Below, piece after piece: positions 54,666 to 63,455 of a DNA stretch of 64,000 bases. This DNA is from an uncultured Prevotellaceae bacterium (GTDB lineage Bacteria; Bacteroidota; Bacteroidia; Bacteroidales; Muribaculaceae): the NCBI GenBank assembly GCA_947306175.1, contig CAMZFV010000008.1:20932-84931 (forward strand), given 5' to 3'. Each line of letters starts with the position of its first letter. Within the stretch, counting starts at the first letter, position 1. The notes beneath the pieces were generated by a model. That model had not been told where the DNA came from. It was given only the letters and a program-made list of their open reading frames with translations, and did not search any database. The position numbers and the translations under genes were made by a program.

Positions 54666-55455
54666 AACATACCACACTCATAAAATACAATCCAAAATTT
54701 GTTAATTTGAACATTTTATATTTATATATATATTTTTCCTTAACACTTGGATCAACTGGGTAGAACTGAATTAGATTCTTAACCAATGGGTGTGTTTTCA
54801 TTCGGTTATATACCTTATCCATGGCCGATAATCTTCCGTTTAGAACCTCAATAAGGTTTAAACGAATATAGTTATCTATATATGTACCTATATTCTCTGG
54901 ATGTTCAAGAACGTCCAAATGCTCATCTGTGAAATTTGTCACAGCTGAAAGATATACTGGGCGTTTTCCAATACCATAATCAATATCAATTAGAGGATGA
55001 GCTGCAGCAAGTACTGGAGTTAACTCCTTGAAATATTTTGCTTCGTCGGGAGTCAACTGCTTGATAATATCAACAAAAGATGGATGGACATGCCATTTCT
55101 TATCAGCATCCATAGATGATGCCAAAAGATTTGCATACATGTCCCTTAAGTCAGCACTATTCTGGCAATAACAGATTTGCTGAATTGCAGGTATAGCCAC
55201 ATAAGGTTCTGGTTCTACCAATTTTTCTTCGGGTATTAGTTTAACCTTCTCTTTAATAGATTCTGCGGTCAACCTCAAACTCTCTTCTCCATTAATTAGC
55301 CACTTTTCCCAACTGCTCAATGCGAGTTTTATAGTTCTAGGGAGAAATCCCAATATTTCACCGATGGGTTTTACAACAGGACTTAAAGCATCTTTGTATA
55401 CCTCAACAGCAACACCCTTTGTTTGGTCAAGTATTTCTTTTTCTATTTCTGCCAT
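54646..55455 (-). CDS. DUF4393 (Abi_alpha-like) protein
   Basis: 269 residues. VEVYKDALSPVVKPIGEILGFLPRTIKLALSSWEKW near the N-terminus, then CYCQNSADLRDMYANLLASSMDADKKWHVHPSFVDIIKQLTPDEAKYFKEL are the marks of the DUF4393 family, which I recall Pfam now calls Abi_alpha (abortive infection). No catalytic motif is visible. The amphipathic N-terminal region may meet membranes. It is AT-rich and lies 12 bp after hsdS. Its last residues (YDHDII) are encoded by the decayed hsdR copy. Confidence 0.78.
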   Translation of the reverse strand: MAEIEKEILDQTKGVAVEVYKDALSPVVKPIGEILGFLPRTIKLALSSWEKWLINGEESLRLTAESIKEKVKLIPEEKLVEPEPYVAIPAIQQICYCQNSADLRDMYANLLASSMDADKKWHVHPSFVDIIKQLTPDEAKYFKELTPVLAAAHPLIDIDYGIGKRPVYLSAVTNFTDEHLDVLEHPENIGTYIDNYIRLNLIEVLNGRLSAMDKVYNRMKTHPLVKNLIQFYPVDPSVKEKYIYKYKMFKLTNFGLYFMSVVCYDHDII

Positions 55456-55467
55456 AATAAACTCCTC

Positions 55468-56706
55468 CTATTTAATTCTTTTTTTACCAGTTAGTAATTG
55501 TTGCATTAAGCCTCGTTTTTGTGATTGCATAGCAGCCAATGTGCTTCTTGCAAGCCCTATTTCTTTGTCTGCATTAATCAGAACTGATGCAATGCTCTGC
55601 TGCTCTTCAATGCCTGGCATTGTCGTGTGCATATTGAAAAAGTCACTTGGGGTCACATTGAGTAAGCCATGAGCACGTCCTCCCTCATTGGCTACTTTCA
55701 CAAGTTCTCGATTCAAAATGCCAGATTCACAGTATTGCTCGAAAAAATCGATATCAATTCTGATGCAGTTTTTTAAGCGAAAACAAATATAAAGTGTGGT
55801 AACTACAGCTTTATCAAAAGTCTTTAGTCTCTTGATTACACCCATAGGATAACCATTAGAGTAACTCTTGTTATAGCAAAACTCATCTTTTTTAACTAAG
55901 AAATAACCATCCAATGTTTCACTGGCAATAGATTTATTAAAAAACTCCGTCTGGGATATAAAACCATGTTGAGCCGAAATGGTGACCACATTTTGGTTAT
56001 TCTCTTCGTTCTTTCTAGTAACACGTTCAGCGACTTCCCCCAGTTTTACGGTTTTCCATTTGTCGGTGAAGCCGAGGAGGCGTTTTTTACCTGTAAGGAG
56101 TTGCCGCATCAGAGCACGCTTGCGCAGTCTCAGTTTCTCGATCAACGCCGACTGCTTCTCAATCGCCAAATCCCACAATTCTATACAGTTAACTATCTTC
56201 TCTTGTTCACAAAGATTAGGTAAAATAACATTAACCCTCTTTAAGTCAGACGTACTGATACTCGCCTGATTAACTGCAGGTTTAGCAATAGACCTAAAAA
56301 CACATTTCATGTATGGAGTCATTAGAAGATAGTATAGATACTTACTACAAATACTCTTATCACATCTAAGCAGTAAGAGATTCATTCCGTGGTAAAGCAC
56401 ACCATCAGAATCATAGTAGGCAACTTTTCCAATTTGTAGAAGACTATTGATATGGCTGAATAAAAGATCACCCTTTTCCATCCGATAGTGGTCAATGTCT
56501 CTATCACAAGAAACATGTCCTACCCTACTTAAGTCAATGACTCCAGACGATATGGTTTCTATTCTTGTAACGGGTAAGCCAACAGTTTCGGATGTATCAT
56601 AAGTCAACCCATTAGATAGCTTTACCAATAGATCACCTAATTCTCTTACAGCCCACCCATCGGGGACATTTTTAGAGCCATTATATTTATTCGCGCGTTT
56701 TATCAT
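55468..56706 (-). CDS. hsdS: Type I restriction-modification specificity subunit S (full length)
   Basis: 412 residues with the standard two-domain layout. TRD1 is at about 15-165 and conserved spacer 1 at about 170-215 (EKIVNCIELWDLAIEKQSALIEKLRLRKRALMRQLLTGKKRL). TRD2 is at about 220-355 and spacer 2 at about 358-412 (EQQSIASVLINADKEIGLA ... GLMQQLLTGKKR). The two spacers repeat each other (LM.QLLTGKKR). The TRDs are AT-rich while spacer 1 has ordinary composition, as expected after TRD exchange. It overlaps the fic stop by 20 bp. Confidence 0.94.
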   Translation of the reverse strand: MIKRANKYNGSKNVPDGWAVRELGDLLVKLSNGLTYDTSETVGLPVTRIETISSGVIDLSRVGHVSCDRDIDHYRMEKGDLLFSHINSLLQIGKVAYYDSDGVLYHGMNLLLLRCDKSICSKYLYYLLMTPYMKCVFRSIAKPAVNQASISTSDLKRVNVILPNLCEQEKIVNCIELWDLAIEKQSALIEKLRLRKRALMRQLLTGKKRLLGFTDKWKTVKLGEVAERVTRKNEENNQNVVTISAQHGFISQTEFFNKSIASETLDGYFLVKKDEFCYNKSYSNGYPMGVIKRLKTFDKAVVTTLYICFRLKNCIRIDIDFFEQYCESGILNRELVKVANEGGRAHGLLNVTPSDFFNMHTTMPGIEEQQSIASVLINADKEIGLARSTLAAMQSQKRGLMQQLLTGKKRIK

Positions 56707-58033
56707 GATTTAGCGTCACAGTAAAACCTTTAGTCTCCATAAAATAATTGATTTGTCTTCCAATAGTGTTTACCACATCTTCACGATCTTTATCTGAAAT
56801 TTTATCAACATAATAATACTCTTTATGATATAAAGACATTGGTGCCATTTCATTTCTTACAGTATCGACAGAAATAGAATATCTAAACTGCTGGAATTCA
56901 ACCATAATAATAATAGTAAACGAAGCATGAATGAGACCAAACTGCTTAGAGAAATCAATTTCAGAATAGTAAGTTCTATAGTCTTGGCGATAACTATGAT
57001 ATGAAGCTGTTGATGGATACCATTTTACAGAAGTAAACAAAGAATAAAATTCAGTAAGAGCCTCATCAACACTTTTAAGAAGACTAGAAAAAGCCCCATC
57101 CAGTATATCTTCTTTAGTATCTAATGATAATTCAGGCATGTTAAGATCGTCTTTGTACTTGAGCGTAAGTTCCTTCCTCCAATCGTCAGCATCTTCGATG
57201 CTTTCACCCTTAGCAGCCTTTATGCAAATTATAAACGCCCTCTCAAGACATTTTCTCATGTACTCAACAAACGGCAAGATTTGGGCTAGCTCAGCATGAG
57301 CGCCATCTGAAGGCACAGGACCAACCACCACATCACATTTGTTCAACGCATTGAGGTAGTTGTTTTTATCCTTTGTTTTGACCACAATCATAGGATAACC
57401 ATGACGGCAAAGGATATAATTAACCATCAAACGGGAAATTCTACCGTTACCATCCTCAAAGGGGTGGATGCGGATATAGCGGTAATGGAAGAGCGCTGCC
57501 AATTCAATGGGTGACAATTCACCTAATGCCTCTGCATCATGGTACCATTGTAGCAGGTCAGCCATCAAGGCGGGTGTCTCTTCGGGCGAAGCATACTCAA
57601 AACGCTCGCCTGTCGGTGTGATCACCGAATTGGGACGCGTCTTGTATTGCCCGGCATGGACGACATAGCTCGTTTGAGTGCCGTTGGGCAATTCGCGATA
57701 CACGGTATAGTCCTCACGCAGCAAGGTCTGATGCAAAGTGCGGATAAAGTATTCGGTCAAGGTGTGTTCCTTGTCGAGGGCGGCTTCTTTCACCATCTTT
57801 AGACCGACATTTGAGGCTTTCATATCCTCAAGGTCTTTCATATTAGCTTCATCCACCACTTTGCCAAACATGAGCAGCATCTCGGTCTGGCCATAGGTCA
57901 AGGTGTTACCCTCGATGTGGTTGGAGTTATAGTTAAACTCCAGCATAAACTTTTGGTCAAGCCTACGCTGGTCTTCCTCCTTCAAGGGCTGTAAGGATTG
58001 CCACTCCTGATATAATGATTCTAACTTGTTCAT
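56687..58033 (-). CDS. Fic family AMP-transferase-like protein
   Basis: 448 residues. The Fic motif is complete: His190-PFEDGNGRIS-Arg201. The N-terminal inhibitory helix motif SNHIEG (Ser37, Glu41, Gly42) marks class II, whose Glu blocks ATP binding until relieved. The Fic core spans about 90-240 and an AT-rich C-terminal region of unknown fold about 260-448. Fic proteins usually AMPylate Thr/Tyr of a target. The target here is unknown. The gene lies between hsdM (13 bp) and hsdS (20-bp overlap), inside the restriction operon. Confidence 0.9.
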   Translation of the reverse strand: MNKLESLYQEWQSLQPLKEEDQRRLDQKFMLEFNYNSNHIEGNTLTYGQTEMLLMFGKVVDEANMKDLEDMKASNVGLKMVKEAALDKEHTLTEYFIRTLHQTLLREDYTVYRELPNGTQTSYVVHAGQYKTRPNSVITPTGERFEYASPEETPALMADLLQWYHDAEALGELSPIELAALFHYRYIRIHPFEDGNGRISRLMVNYILCRHGYPMIVVKTKDKNNYLNALNKCDVVVGPVPSDGAHAELAQILPFVEYMRKCLERAFIICIKAAKGESIEDADDWRKELTLKYKDDLNMPELSLDTKEDILDGAFSSLLKSVDEALTEFYSLFTSVKWYPSTASYHSYRQDYRTYYSEIDFSKQFGLIHASFTIIIMVEFQQFRYSISVDTVRNEMAPMSLYHKEYYYVDKISDKDREDVVNTIGRQINYFMETKGFTVTLNHDKTRE

Positions 58034-58046
58034 CTTCGCTATAAGA

Positions 58047-59576
58047 TTAATATCCTAATTGTTTTAGATACGCTTTCATCTTAGCCTGTACCTCGGCAAG
58101 CTCGGTTTCCAGTTGCTCAATCTCCTGCTGGACGGCTGGGATGTCAATCTCGGCCTCTTCCTCGTAGGTGTCCACATAGCGGGGAATATTGAGGTTGAAG
58201 TCGTTCTCGGCGATGTCGGCTGGCGTGGCGACAAAGGCATATTTGTCCTCGGCAACACCTGGCTCCAACTCACCTGCCACAAATCGGTTATACACTGTAA
58301 CGATGTGCTCAATGTCTTGAGGGCGCAAGCGGTTCTGGTTCTTGCCGTTCTCATATTCGCGGCTGCCGTCAATGAAAAGGACATTCTGGGAACTGCGGCC
58401 CTTGCGGAAGATGGCTATGGCGGCAGGAATGCCAGTGCCATAGAACAGATTGGCGGGCAAACCGATGACGGCTTCAAGTGTATGCTCATTCTCAAGGATA
58501 TTGCGGCGGATCTTGCCCTCGCTACCGCCACGGAAGAGCACACCGTGAGGGATGATGACACCCACCTTGCCGCAGCTATCATCGGCGACCTCGAGCATGT
58601 GGCTGATAAAGGCCCAGTCTCCCTTGCTCTTGGGAGGAATACCGCGCCAAAAACGGTTATACGGGTCGCTGGCGGCTTCTTCGGCGCCCCATTTGTCAAG
58701 AGAGAATGGAGGATTGGCGACCACAGTGTCAAACTTCATCAACTTGTCATCCACTTTCAGTTTGGGGTTGCGCAAGGTGTCGCCCCAACGAATGACGGCA
58801 TCATCAAAGCCATGCAGAAACATGTTCATTATCGCTAAAGCCCACGTGCCTCCGTTCACCTCCTGGCCGTAGAGCGAGAAGTTTTTACCCCCCACTTCCT
58901 GGCCTGCCTTGATAAGCAATGAACCCGAACCACAGGTGATGTCACAAATGCGGGCACCGGGTTTGCTCTTGGTCAACTTTGCCAGCAGGGTCGAGACCTC
59001 GGCAGGTGTGAAGAAGTCGCCAGCCTTCTTTCCTGCCTCGCCAGCAAAGGTGGAGACAAGATACATATAGGCATCGCCAATGATGTCGCTGTTCTCAAGA
59101 TGGGACTCTTCCAAATCCAGCGAGACAAAATCCTGCAGCAGGTTCTTTAAACGGGCGTTTTTTTCCTTGGCCTCGCCTAAGTTGGCACTATTGAAACTGA
59201 TGTTGCGGAAGATGCTGCTGCCGTCCTCACTGCTCATCTTCTCGCGGTTGGCATCTTCGAGACCAGAAAGCGCCTGGTCTATCAGTTCACCGATGTCAGT
59301 GGCATTCCTGTGATCATACAGGTAATCAAAAGTGCTCGTCTCGGGAACATTAAAGCGTTCGTGGCGCATAGCACGCTTGGCGCGTTCCTCATCGCCGCCA
59401 TAACGGGTGAGATGCTCACTGTACCTCGACTTATAGACATCGCTGACATATTTGAGGAAAAGCATCGTCAGGATGTAGTCCTTGTACTGACTCGGGTCAA
59501 TCACCCCGCGAAAGGTGTCACATGCTTTCCACACGGTGCGGTTGATGTCGTCTTGAGTGATTTTTCGTGTTGTCAT
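58047..59576 (-). CDS. hsdM: Type I restriction-modification DNA methyltransferase subunit M
   Basis: 509 residues. A helical N-terminal domain (1-165), then an N6-adenine methyltransferase: GDFFTPAEVSTLLAKL (about 186-201), the SAM motif DITCGSGSLL (212-221), catalytic NPPF (288-291), KSKGDWAFISHMLEV and a C-terminal coiled-coil (IPAVQQEIEQLETELAEVQAKM) that contacts HsdS. It methylates the adenine of the recognised site. The start overlaps the short hsdS stop by 4 bp (ATGA). Confidence 0.96.
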   Translation of the reverse strand: MTTRKITQDDINRTVWKACDTFRGVIDPSQYKDYILTMLFLKYVSDVYKSRYSEHLTRYGGDEERAKRAMRHERFNVPETSTFDYLYDHRNATDIGELIDQALSGLEDANREKMSSEDGSSIFRNISFNSANLGEAKEKNARLKNLLQDFVSLDLEESHLENSDIIGDAYMYLVSTFAGEAGKKAGDFFTPAEVSTLLAKLTKSKPGARICDITCGSGSLLIKAGQEVGGKNFSLYGQEVNGGTWALAIMNMFLHGFDDAVIRWGDTLRNPKLKVDDKLMKFDTVVANPPFSLDKWGAEEAASDPYNRFWRGIPPKSKGDWAFISHMLEVADDSCGKVGVIIPHGVLFRGGSEGKIRRNILENEHTLEAVIGLPANLFYGTGIPAAIAIFRKGRSSQNVLFIDGSREYENGKNQNRLRPQDIEHIVTVYNRFVAGELEPGVAEDKYAFVATPADIAENDFNLNIPRYVDTYEEEAEIDIPAVQQEIEQLETELAEVQAKMKAYLKQLGY

Positions 59577-60166
59577 ATCGTGGATTTCTTAATGATTTCA
59601 TCAAAAAGTAGTTGGTCTGTGAGTTGTACCTTTTTCTCTGCAAGCGATTCAAGCAGTTGCTTTTCACGCTGCTGGAGCCGGTGAAGCTCTACCATACGGT
59701 GTTGAGTGGCAAGGTCAGGCACGATTACCCGCAAGCCCTCAAGGGTGGACTTGTGGACCATCAGCGTGCTGCTTCCCGCCTGTCCGGCTTTAACGGTTGC
59801 CACCACCTTCGGATGATTCAGGTACCAGCACAGGTATTCGGCGGTAATACGCTCACTAGTGGGTCTAATAATATATAATGTAGTGGAAGGGATAGCTGGA
59901 ACATCATGCAGGAACACTTGGCACAAGTATGTCGTTCCTTTTCCAGCGAAAAGCAAGTCCCCTCGCCTGAGCATGTAACGCTCCAACTTAGGCGTATAGT
60001 CAATCCTTGCAGCAGTAGCCCCAGGAGCGCCCACCATCAGATCTTTCATCTGAATATAGAGGACTTGTCCTGCAGGAACAGACTTCACGAACACGCCTGA
60101 GATCACCTCAGCCAGTTCACAAAGCCTTACACCGCTTTCAGTATTAGCTATACTTATATCGACCAT
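59573..60166 (-). CDS. Half-size specificity subunit S-like protein (one TRD)
   Basis: 197 residues: one TRD (about 10-150: VRLCELAEVISG, LRRGDLLFAGKGT, ITAEYLCWYLNHPKVVATVKAGQAGSSTLM) and one spacer helix (about 155-195: LATQHRMVELHRLQQREKQLLESLAEKKVQLTDQLL). It is half of a normal HsdS. It could dimerise to recognise a palindromic site, act with HsdM alone, or serve as a donor for the full HsdS. It is first in the operon and overlaps hsdM by 4 bp. The predicted promoter leaves almost no leader. Confidence 0.82.
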   Translation of the reverse strand: MVDISIANTESGVRLCELAEVISGVFVKSVPAGQVLYIQMKDLMVGAPGATAARIDYTPKLERYMLRRGDLLFAGKGTTYLCQVFLHDVPAIPSTTLYIIRPTSERITAEYLCWYLNHPKVVATVKAGQAGSSTLMVHKSTLEGLRVIVPDLATQHRMVELHRLQQREKQLLESLAEKKVQLTDQLLFDEIIKKSTI

Positions 60167-60170
60167 GTTG

Positions 60171-60202
60171 CAAATATACTACAAAAATCTCAAACCACCA
60201 AA
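60171..60202 (-). promoter_or_regulatory. Promoter of the restriction-modification operon
   Basis: On the minus strand, -33 TTTG (60202-60199), 20 bp, -7 TATATTTG (60178-60171). The predicted start (about 60165) falls on the ATG at 60166-60164, implying a leaderless or nearly leaderless mRNA. Confidence 0.7.
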
Positions 60203-60282
60203 TAATTTTATTAAAAATTTTCTAGTAATTAGATTACTAAACAATCAACAACATAAATAAGTCATTATTATTGCTTTTTGGT

Positions 60283-60315
60283 ATTGACGATGGGATGTCT
60301 TTTTTGTTACCTTTG
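60283..60315 (+). promoter_or_regulatory. Upstream promoter of glk
   Basis: -33 ATTG (60283-60286), 21 bp, -7 TACCTTTG (60308-60315). A second -7-like TATCTTTG at 60430-60437 has a TTG only at 24 bp (60403-60405), so it is weaker by spacing but closer to the gene. Confidence 0.6.
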
Positions 60316-60498
60316 TAGTACAGGAAGTTAGCCCATTTGTTAACATATTTTAACTGGCGCGCACTACCTTATTTTTAGTGAATTAGACAAAAAAGAGAGG
60401 GATTGAAAGAGAAAATGAAAAGAATTTATTATCTTTGCCTTCTCTTCAAGTATGTAATTAATCATTTTATTATCAACCTATAAAAAAGAACCAAAAAC

Positions 60499-61461
60499 AT
60501 GGCAAAACCTTATGTAATCGGAATCGACATGGGCGGTACTAACACCGTCTTTGGCATCGTGGACGCTCGCGGCAATGTGATTGCCAGCAGCTCTATCAAA
60601 ACGGCTAAACACAGCGACTTTAATGACTACATCGACGAGCTGCACACTGAGCTGACCCGCTTGATGGAGGATAATGATGCTGTGGGCAAAATTAACGGCA
60701 TCGGCATCGGTGCTCCTAACGGCAACTATTACACTGGCCTGATCGACCAGGCTCCGAACCTGCCGTGGCCGACTCCCATCCCCCTGGCTGAAATGGTGAC
60801 GAAGAAATTTGGTATCCCTTGCTTGATCACCAATGACGCTAACGCTGCCGCTATCGGCGAGATGACCTATGGCGTGGCACGTGGTATGAAGGACTTTATC
60901 ATGATCACGCTGGGCACTGGTGTGGGCAGCGGTATCGTGGTGAACGGTCAGATGGTCTATGGCCATGACGGATTTGCCGGTGAGCTGGGCCACGTGATTG
61001 TGAAGCGCCATAACGGACGCGTGTGCGGCTGCGGCCGTACGGGCTGTCTGGAGGCTTATTGCTCGGCAACGGGTGTTGCCCGCACTGCTCGTGAGTTCCT
61101 GGAGATCCGCAAAGACCCGTCGAAGCTGCGCGAGTATGACATCGACAACATCACGAGCAAGGATGTGTATGACTGCGCTATCGCCGGCGACAAACTGGCA
61201 AAGGAAATTTTTGAGTACACTGGTACGATCCTGGGCGAGGCTCTGGCTGACTTCACCAACTTCTCAAGTCCTGAGGCCTTTGTGCTGTTCGGTGGCCTGA
61301 CCAAGAGCGGTGACCTGATCATGAACCCCGTTAAGGAGGCATATGAGCGCAACGTGCTGGGCATCTTCAAGGGTAAAGCCAAGATCCTCATCAGCGAGCT
61401 CAAGGAGAGTGACGCTGCCGTGCTTGGTGCCAGCGCTCTGGGCTGGGAAATCAAGGAGTAA
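60499..61461 (+). CDS. glk: ROK family glucokinase
   Basis: 320 residues. ATP site GIDMGGTNT (8-16), catalytic Asp113 (TNDANAAAIGE), LGTGVGSGIVVNG (138-150), GELGH (161-165) and the ROK zinc motif with Cys176, Cys178 and Cys183 (CGCGRTGCLE). It phosphorylates glucose in the cytoplasm. The family includes other sugar kinases, so the substrate is inferred. A small lipoprotein gene follows after 6 bp. Confidence 0.9.
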   Translation: MAKPYVIGIDMGGTNTVFGIVDARGNVIASSSIKTAKHSDFNDYIDELHTELTRLMEDNDAVGKINGIGIGAPNGNYYTGLIDQAPNLPWPTPIPLAEMVTKKFGIPCLITNDANAAAIGEMTYGVARGMKDFIMITLGTGVGSGIVVNGQMVYGHDGFAGELGHVIVKRHNGRVCGCGRTGCLEAYCSATGVARTAREFLEIRKDPSKLREYDIDNITSKDVYDCAIAGDKLAKEIFEYTGTILGEALADFTNFSSPEAFVLFGGLTKSGDLIMNPVKEAYERNVLGIFKGKAKILISELKESDAAVLGASALGWEIKE

Positions 61462-61467
61462 TCTGAG

Positions 61468-61848
61468 ATGAGAAGGATCATTCCTATCGTGATTACCGCC
61501 ATCGCATTGTCCTGCTTGTGGTCCTGCAACGAGAAACCCAGGCACTACAAGTTTGTAAAGAGGGCAATGGATAATTCGGAACAGGTAGAGACATTTGATG
61601 CCAAAAACGACACTGATGCCTTGAACATGTTTATCGACCGGATGTCGGCTGTAGTCATCGAGAACATGAACAATAATACAGAGCCGCCCAAGGAGATGTT
61701 TGTCATCTCTCCTGAGGGCGACACCTTGAACAAGAACAAGGCTCTGCTGGATAATGTTGTGAGCAAGCTGCCGGCGTCCCCATTGCCTGATGCCCCGGAG
61801 GGCAAGACGGACACGATCATCCTGGGGAAGGTTTCTAAAGCCGACTAA
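61468..61848 (+). CDS. Small lipoprotein of unknown function
   Basis: 126 residues. The signal peptide ends in a lipobox-like SCLWSC (Cys20). The mature part is about 106 residues: a helical segment (DALNMFIDRMSAVVIENMNNN), then EMFVISPEGDTLNKNKALLDNV and a Pro-rich tail. No family recognised. It follows glk after 6 bp and is probably co-transcribed. Confidence 0.7.
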   Translation: MRRIIPIVITAIALSCLWSCNEKPRHYKFVKRAMDNSEQVETFDAKNDTDALNMFIDRMSAVVIENMNNNTEPPKEMFVISPEGDTLNKNKALLDNVVSKLPASPLPDAPEGKTDTIILGKVSKAD

Positions 61849-61879
61849 GCGCCCGAACAGACTCCAACAAACTACACAA

Positions 61880-61910
61880 GAAACCCTGTACACGCGGTGT
61901 ACAGGGTTTC
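61880..61910. terminator. Bidirectional hairpin between convergent genes
   Basis: Perfect 14-bp stem GAAACCCTGTACAC / GTGTACAGGGTTTC with a 3-base loop (GCG), between the lipoprotein stop (61848) and the rplQ stop (61942). There is no T run on either side, so release may need Rho. Confidence 0.75.
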
Positions 61911-61941
61911 TCGATATAAGTGGAATAATACGGTGTATTGA

Positions 61942-62445
61942 TTATTCTTCGGTCTTGGGAGCCTCCTCAGCGGCGGGAGCCTCGGCTGCGGGAGCGGCGG
62001 CTGCGGGAGCGGCGGCTTTCTTGCGGCTGCGACGGGTGCTCTTCTTGGCAGCGGTCTTCTCCTGATCCTTGGCAGCGAGCATAGCCTCATTGAAGTCAAC
62101 GAGCTCAATGAAGCAGGTCTTGGCGTTGTCACCCAGACGGTTGCCGAGCTTGAGGATGCGGGTGTAGCCACCGGGACGGTCGGCCACCTTAGCGGCAACG
62201 GTCGAGAAGAGTTCCTTGACGGCCTCCTTGTTCTGGAGGTGCTTGAAGACGAGGCGACGCGATGCGGTAGTGTCGTCCTTGGTCCTGTTGATCAGGGGCT
62301 CGGCATACACGCGCAGGGCTTTAGCCTTAGCGAGGGTCGTGACGATGCGCTTGTGCATGATGAGCGAGATGGTCATGTTGGCCAACATGGCATCACGGTG
62401 GGCGCTCTTACGGCTCAGGTGGTTGAATTTCTTATTGTGTCTCAT
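61942..62445 (-). CDS. rplQ: 50S ribosomal protein L17
   Basis: 167 residues. [24 protein letters not shown] and the [22 protein letters not shown] region are L17. The last 45 or so residues are a low-complexity Lys then Ala/Pro/Glu tail ([10 protein letters not shown], then [18 protein letters not shown]), a lineage-specific extension beyond the core of about 120 residues. It is last in the alpha operon, 6 bp after rpoA. Confidence 0.97.
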   Translation of the reverse strand: MRHNKKFNHLSRKSAHRDAMLANMTISLIMHKRIVTTLAKAKALRVYAEPLINRTKDDTTASRRLVFKHLQNKEAVKELFSTVAAKVADRPGGYTRILKLGNRLGDNAKTCFIELVDFNEAMLAAKDQEKTAAKKSTRRSRKKAAAPAAAAPAAEAPAAEEAPKTEE

Positions 62446-62451
62446 TGTTTT

Positions 62452-63444
62452 TTACTCTTTTTCTAATTTGTATTTAGTGATATCCATGCCAAAGTGCAGA
62501 TTGAGTGTGGCCAACAGCTCCTCAAGCTCGCTGAGCGACTTCTTACCGAAGTTGCGGAACTTGAGCAGGTCGGTCTTGTTGAAGACCACGAGTTCTCCAA
62601 GCGTCTCGACCTCTGCCGACTTGAGGCAGTTGAGTGCGCGCACAGAGAGGTCCATGTCAACAAGTTTGGTCTTGAGCAGCTGACGCATCTTGAGTACTTC
62701 CTCGTCAAACTCCTCGTTACCGTTAACCTCGGTGTTATCGAGGACGATTTCACGGTCGGTGAAGAGCTGGAAGTGCTGGATCAGGATCTCGGCAGCGCCC
62801 TTGAGAGCGTCCTTGGGATGAATGGAGCCATCGGTAGTGATTTCAATGACGAGCTTCTCGTAGTCGGTCTTCTGCTCGACACGGAAGTTCTCGACGGTGG
62901 TCTTCACGTTCAGGATGGGCGTGTAGATCGAGTCGATTGCAATCACGTCGATGGGGTCATTGGCGTTGCGGTTCTCCTCGGCGGGAAGATAGCCCCTGCC
63001 CTTGTTGATCGAGAGTTCGATCTGGAAACCGCTTGACGGGTCGATGTGGCAGATCTCGAGCTCGGGGTTAAGCACCTCGAACGCGCTGAGGACCTTGCCG
63101 ATATCGCCTGCCTTGAAGACGCTCTGACCTGAAACCTTGACAACGGCCTTCTCTGTGTCGGTGTCTTCGACAATGCGTTTGAGGCGCACCTTCTTGAGGT
63201 TAAGGATCATGTTGGTAACATCTTCCTTAACACCGGGGATGGTTGCGAACTCGTGCTGCACACCGTCGATGCGGATGCTGCAGATAGCAAAGCCTTCGAG
63301 TCCCGAGAGGAGGATGCGGCGCAGGGCGTTACCGATGGTGACGCCGTAACCGGGCTCCAGAGGGCGGAACTCAAATTTGCCGAACGAATTGTCGGCTTCC
63401 AACATTAAGACTTTGTCGGGTTTCTGGAATGCTAAAATAGCCAT
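62452..63444 (-). CDS. rpoA: DNA-directed RNA polymerase subunit alpha
   Basis: 330 residues. The N-terminal dimerisation domain has [30 protein letters not shown] and [21 protein letters not shown]. The C-terminal domain (about 245-330) has [28 protein letters not shown] and [19 protein letters not shown]. It is flanked by rpsD and rplQ as in most bacteria. Confidence 0.98.
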   Translation of the reverse strand: MAILAFQKPDKVLMLEADNSFGKFEFRPLEPGYGVTIGNALRRILLSGLEGFAICSIRIDGVQHEFATIPGVKEDVTNMILNLKKVRLKRIVEDTDTEKAVVKVSGQSVFKAGDIGKVLSAFEVLNPELEICHIDPSSGFQIELSINKGRGYLPAEENRNANDPIDVIAIDSIYTPILNVKTTVENFRVEQKTDYEKLVIEITTDGSIHPKDALKGAAEILIQHFQLFTDREIVLDNTEVNGNEEFDEEVLKMRQLLKTKLVDMDLSVRALNCLKSAEVETLGELVVFNKTDLLKFRNFGKKSLSELEELLATLNLHFGMDITKYKLEKE

Positions 63445-63455
63445 GGATAAAAATT

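Larger units (their letters stand above)
60167..60498. other. Gene-free stretch between the restriction operon and glk
   Basis: 332 bp, AT-rich, with divergent promoters: the minus-strand promoter of the restriction operon (60171-60202) and one or two plus-strand promoters for glk (60283-60315, and a TATCTTTG at 60430-60437). Confidence 0.6.

Noticed and set aside
59573..60166. Half-size hsdS as a broken pseudogene
   Set aside because: It has a consensus promoter, an intact TRD plus spacer, and a coupled 4-bp overlap with hsdM, so a functional half-subunit is more likely.
55468..60166. Phase-variable hsdS shuffling locus
   Set aside because: Two hsdS genes are present, but there is no site-specific recombinase and no obvious inverted repeat shared between them in this window.
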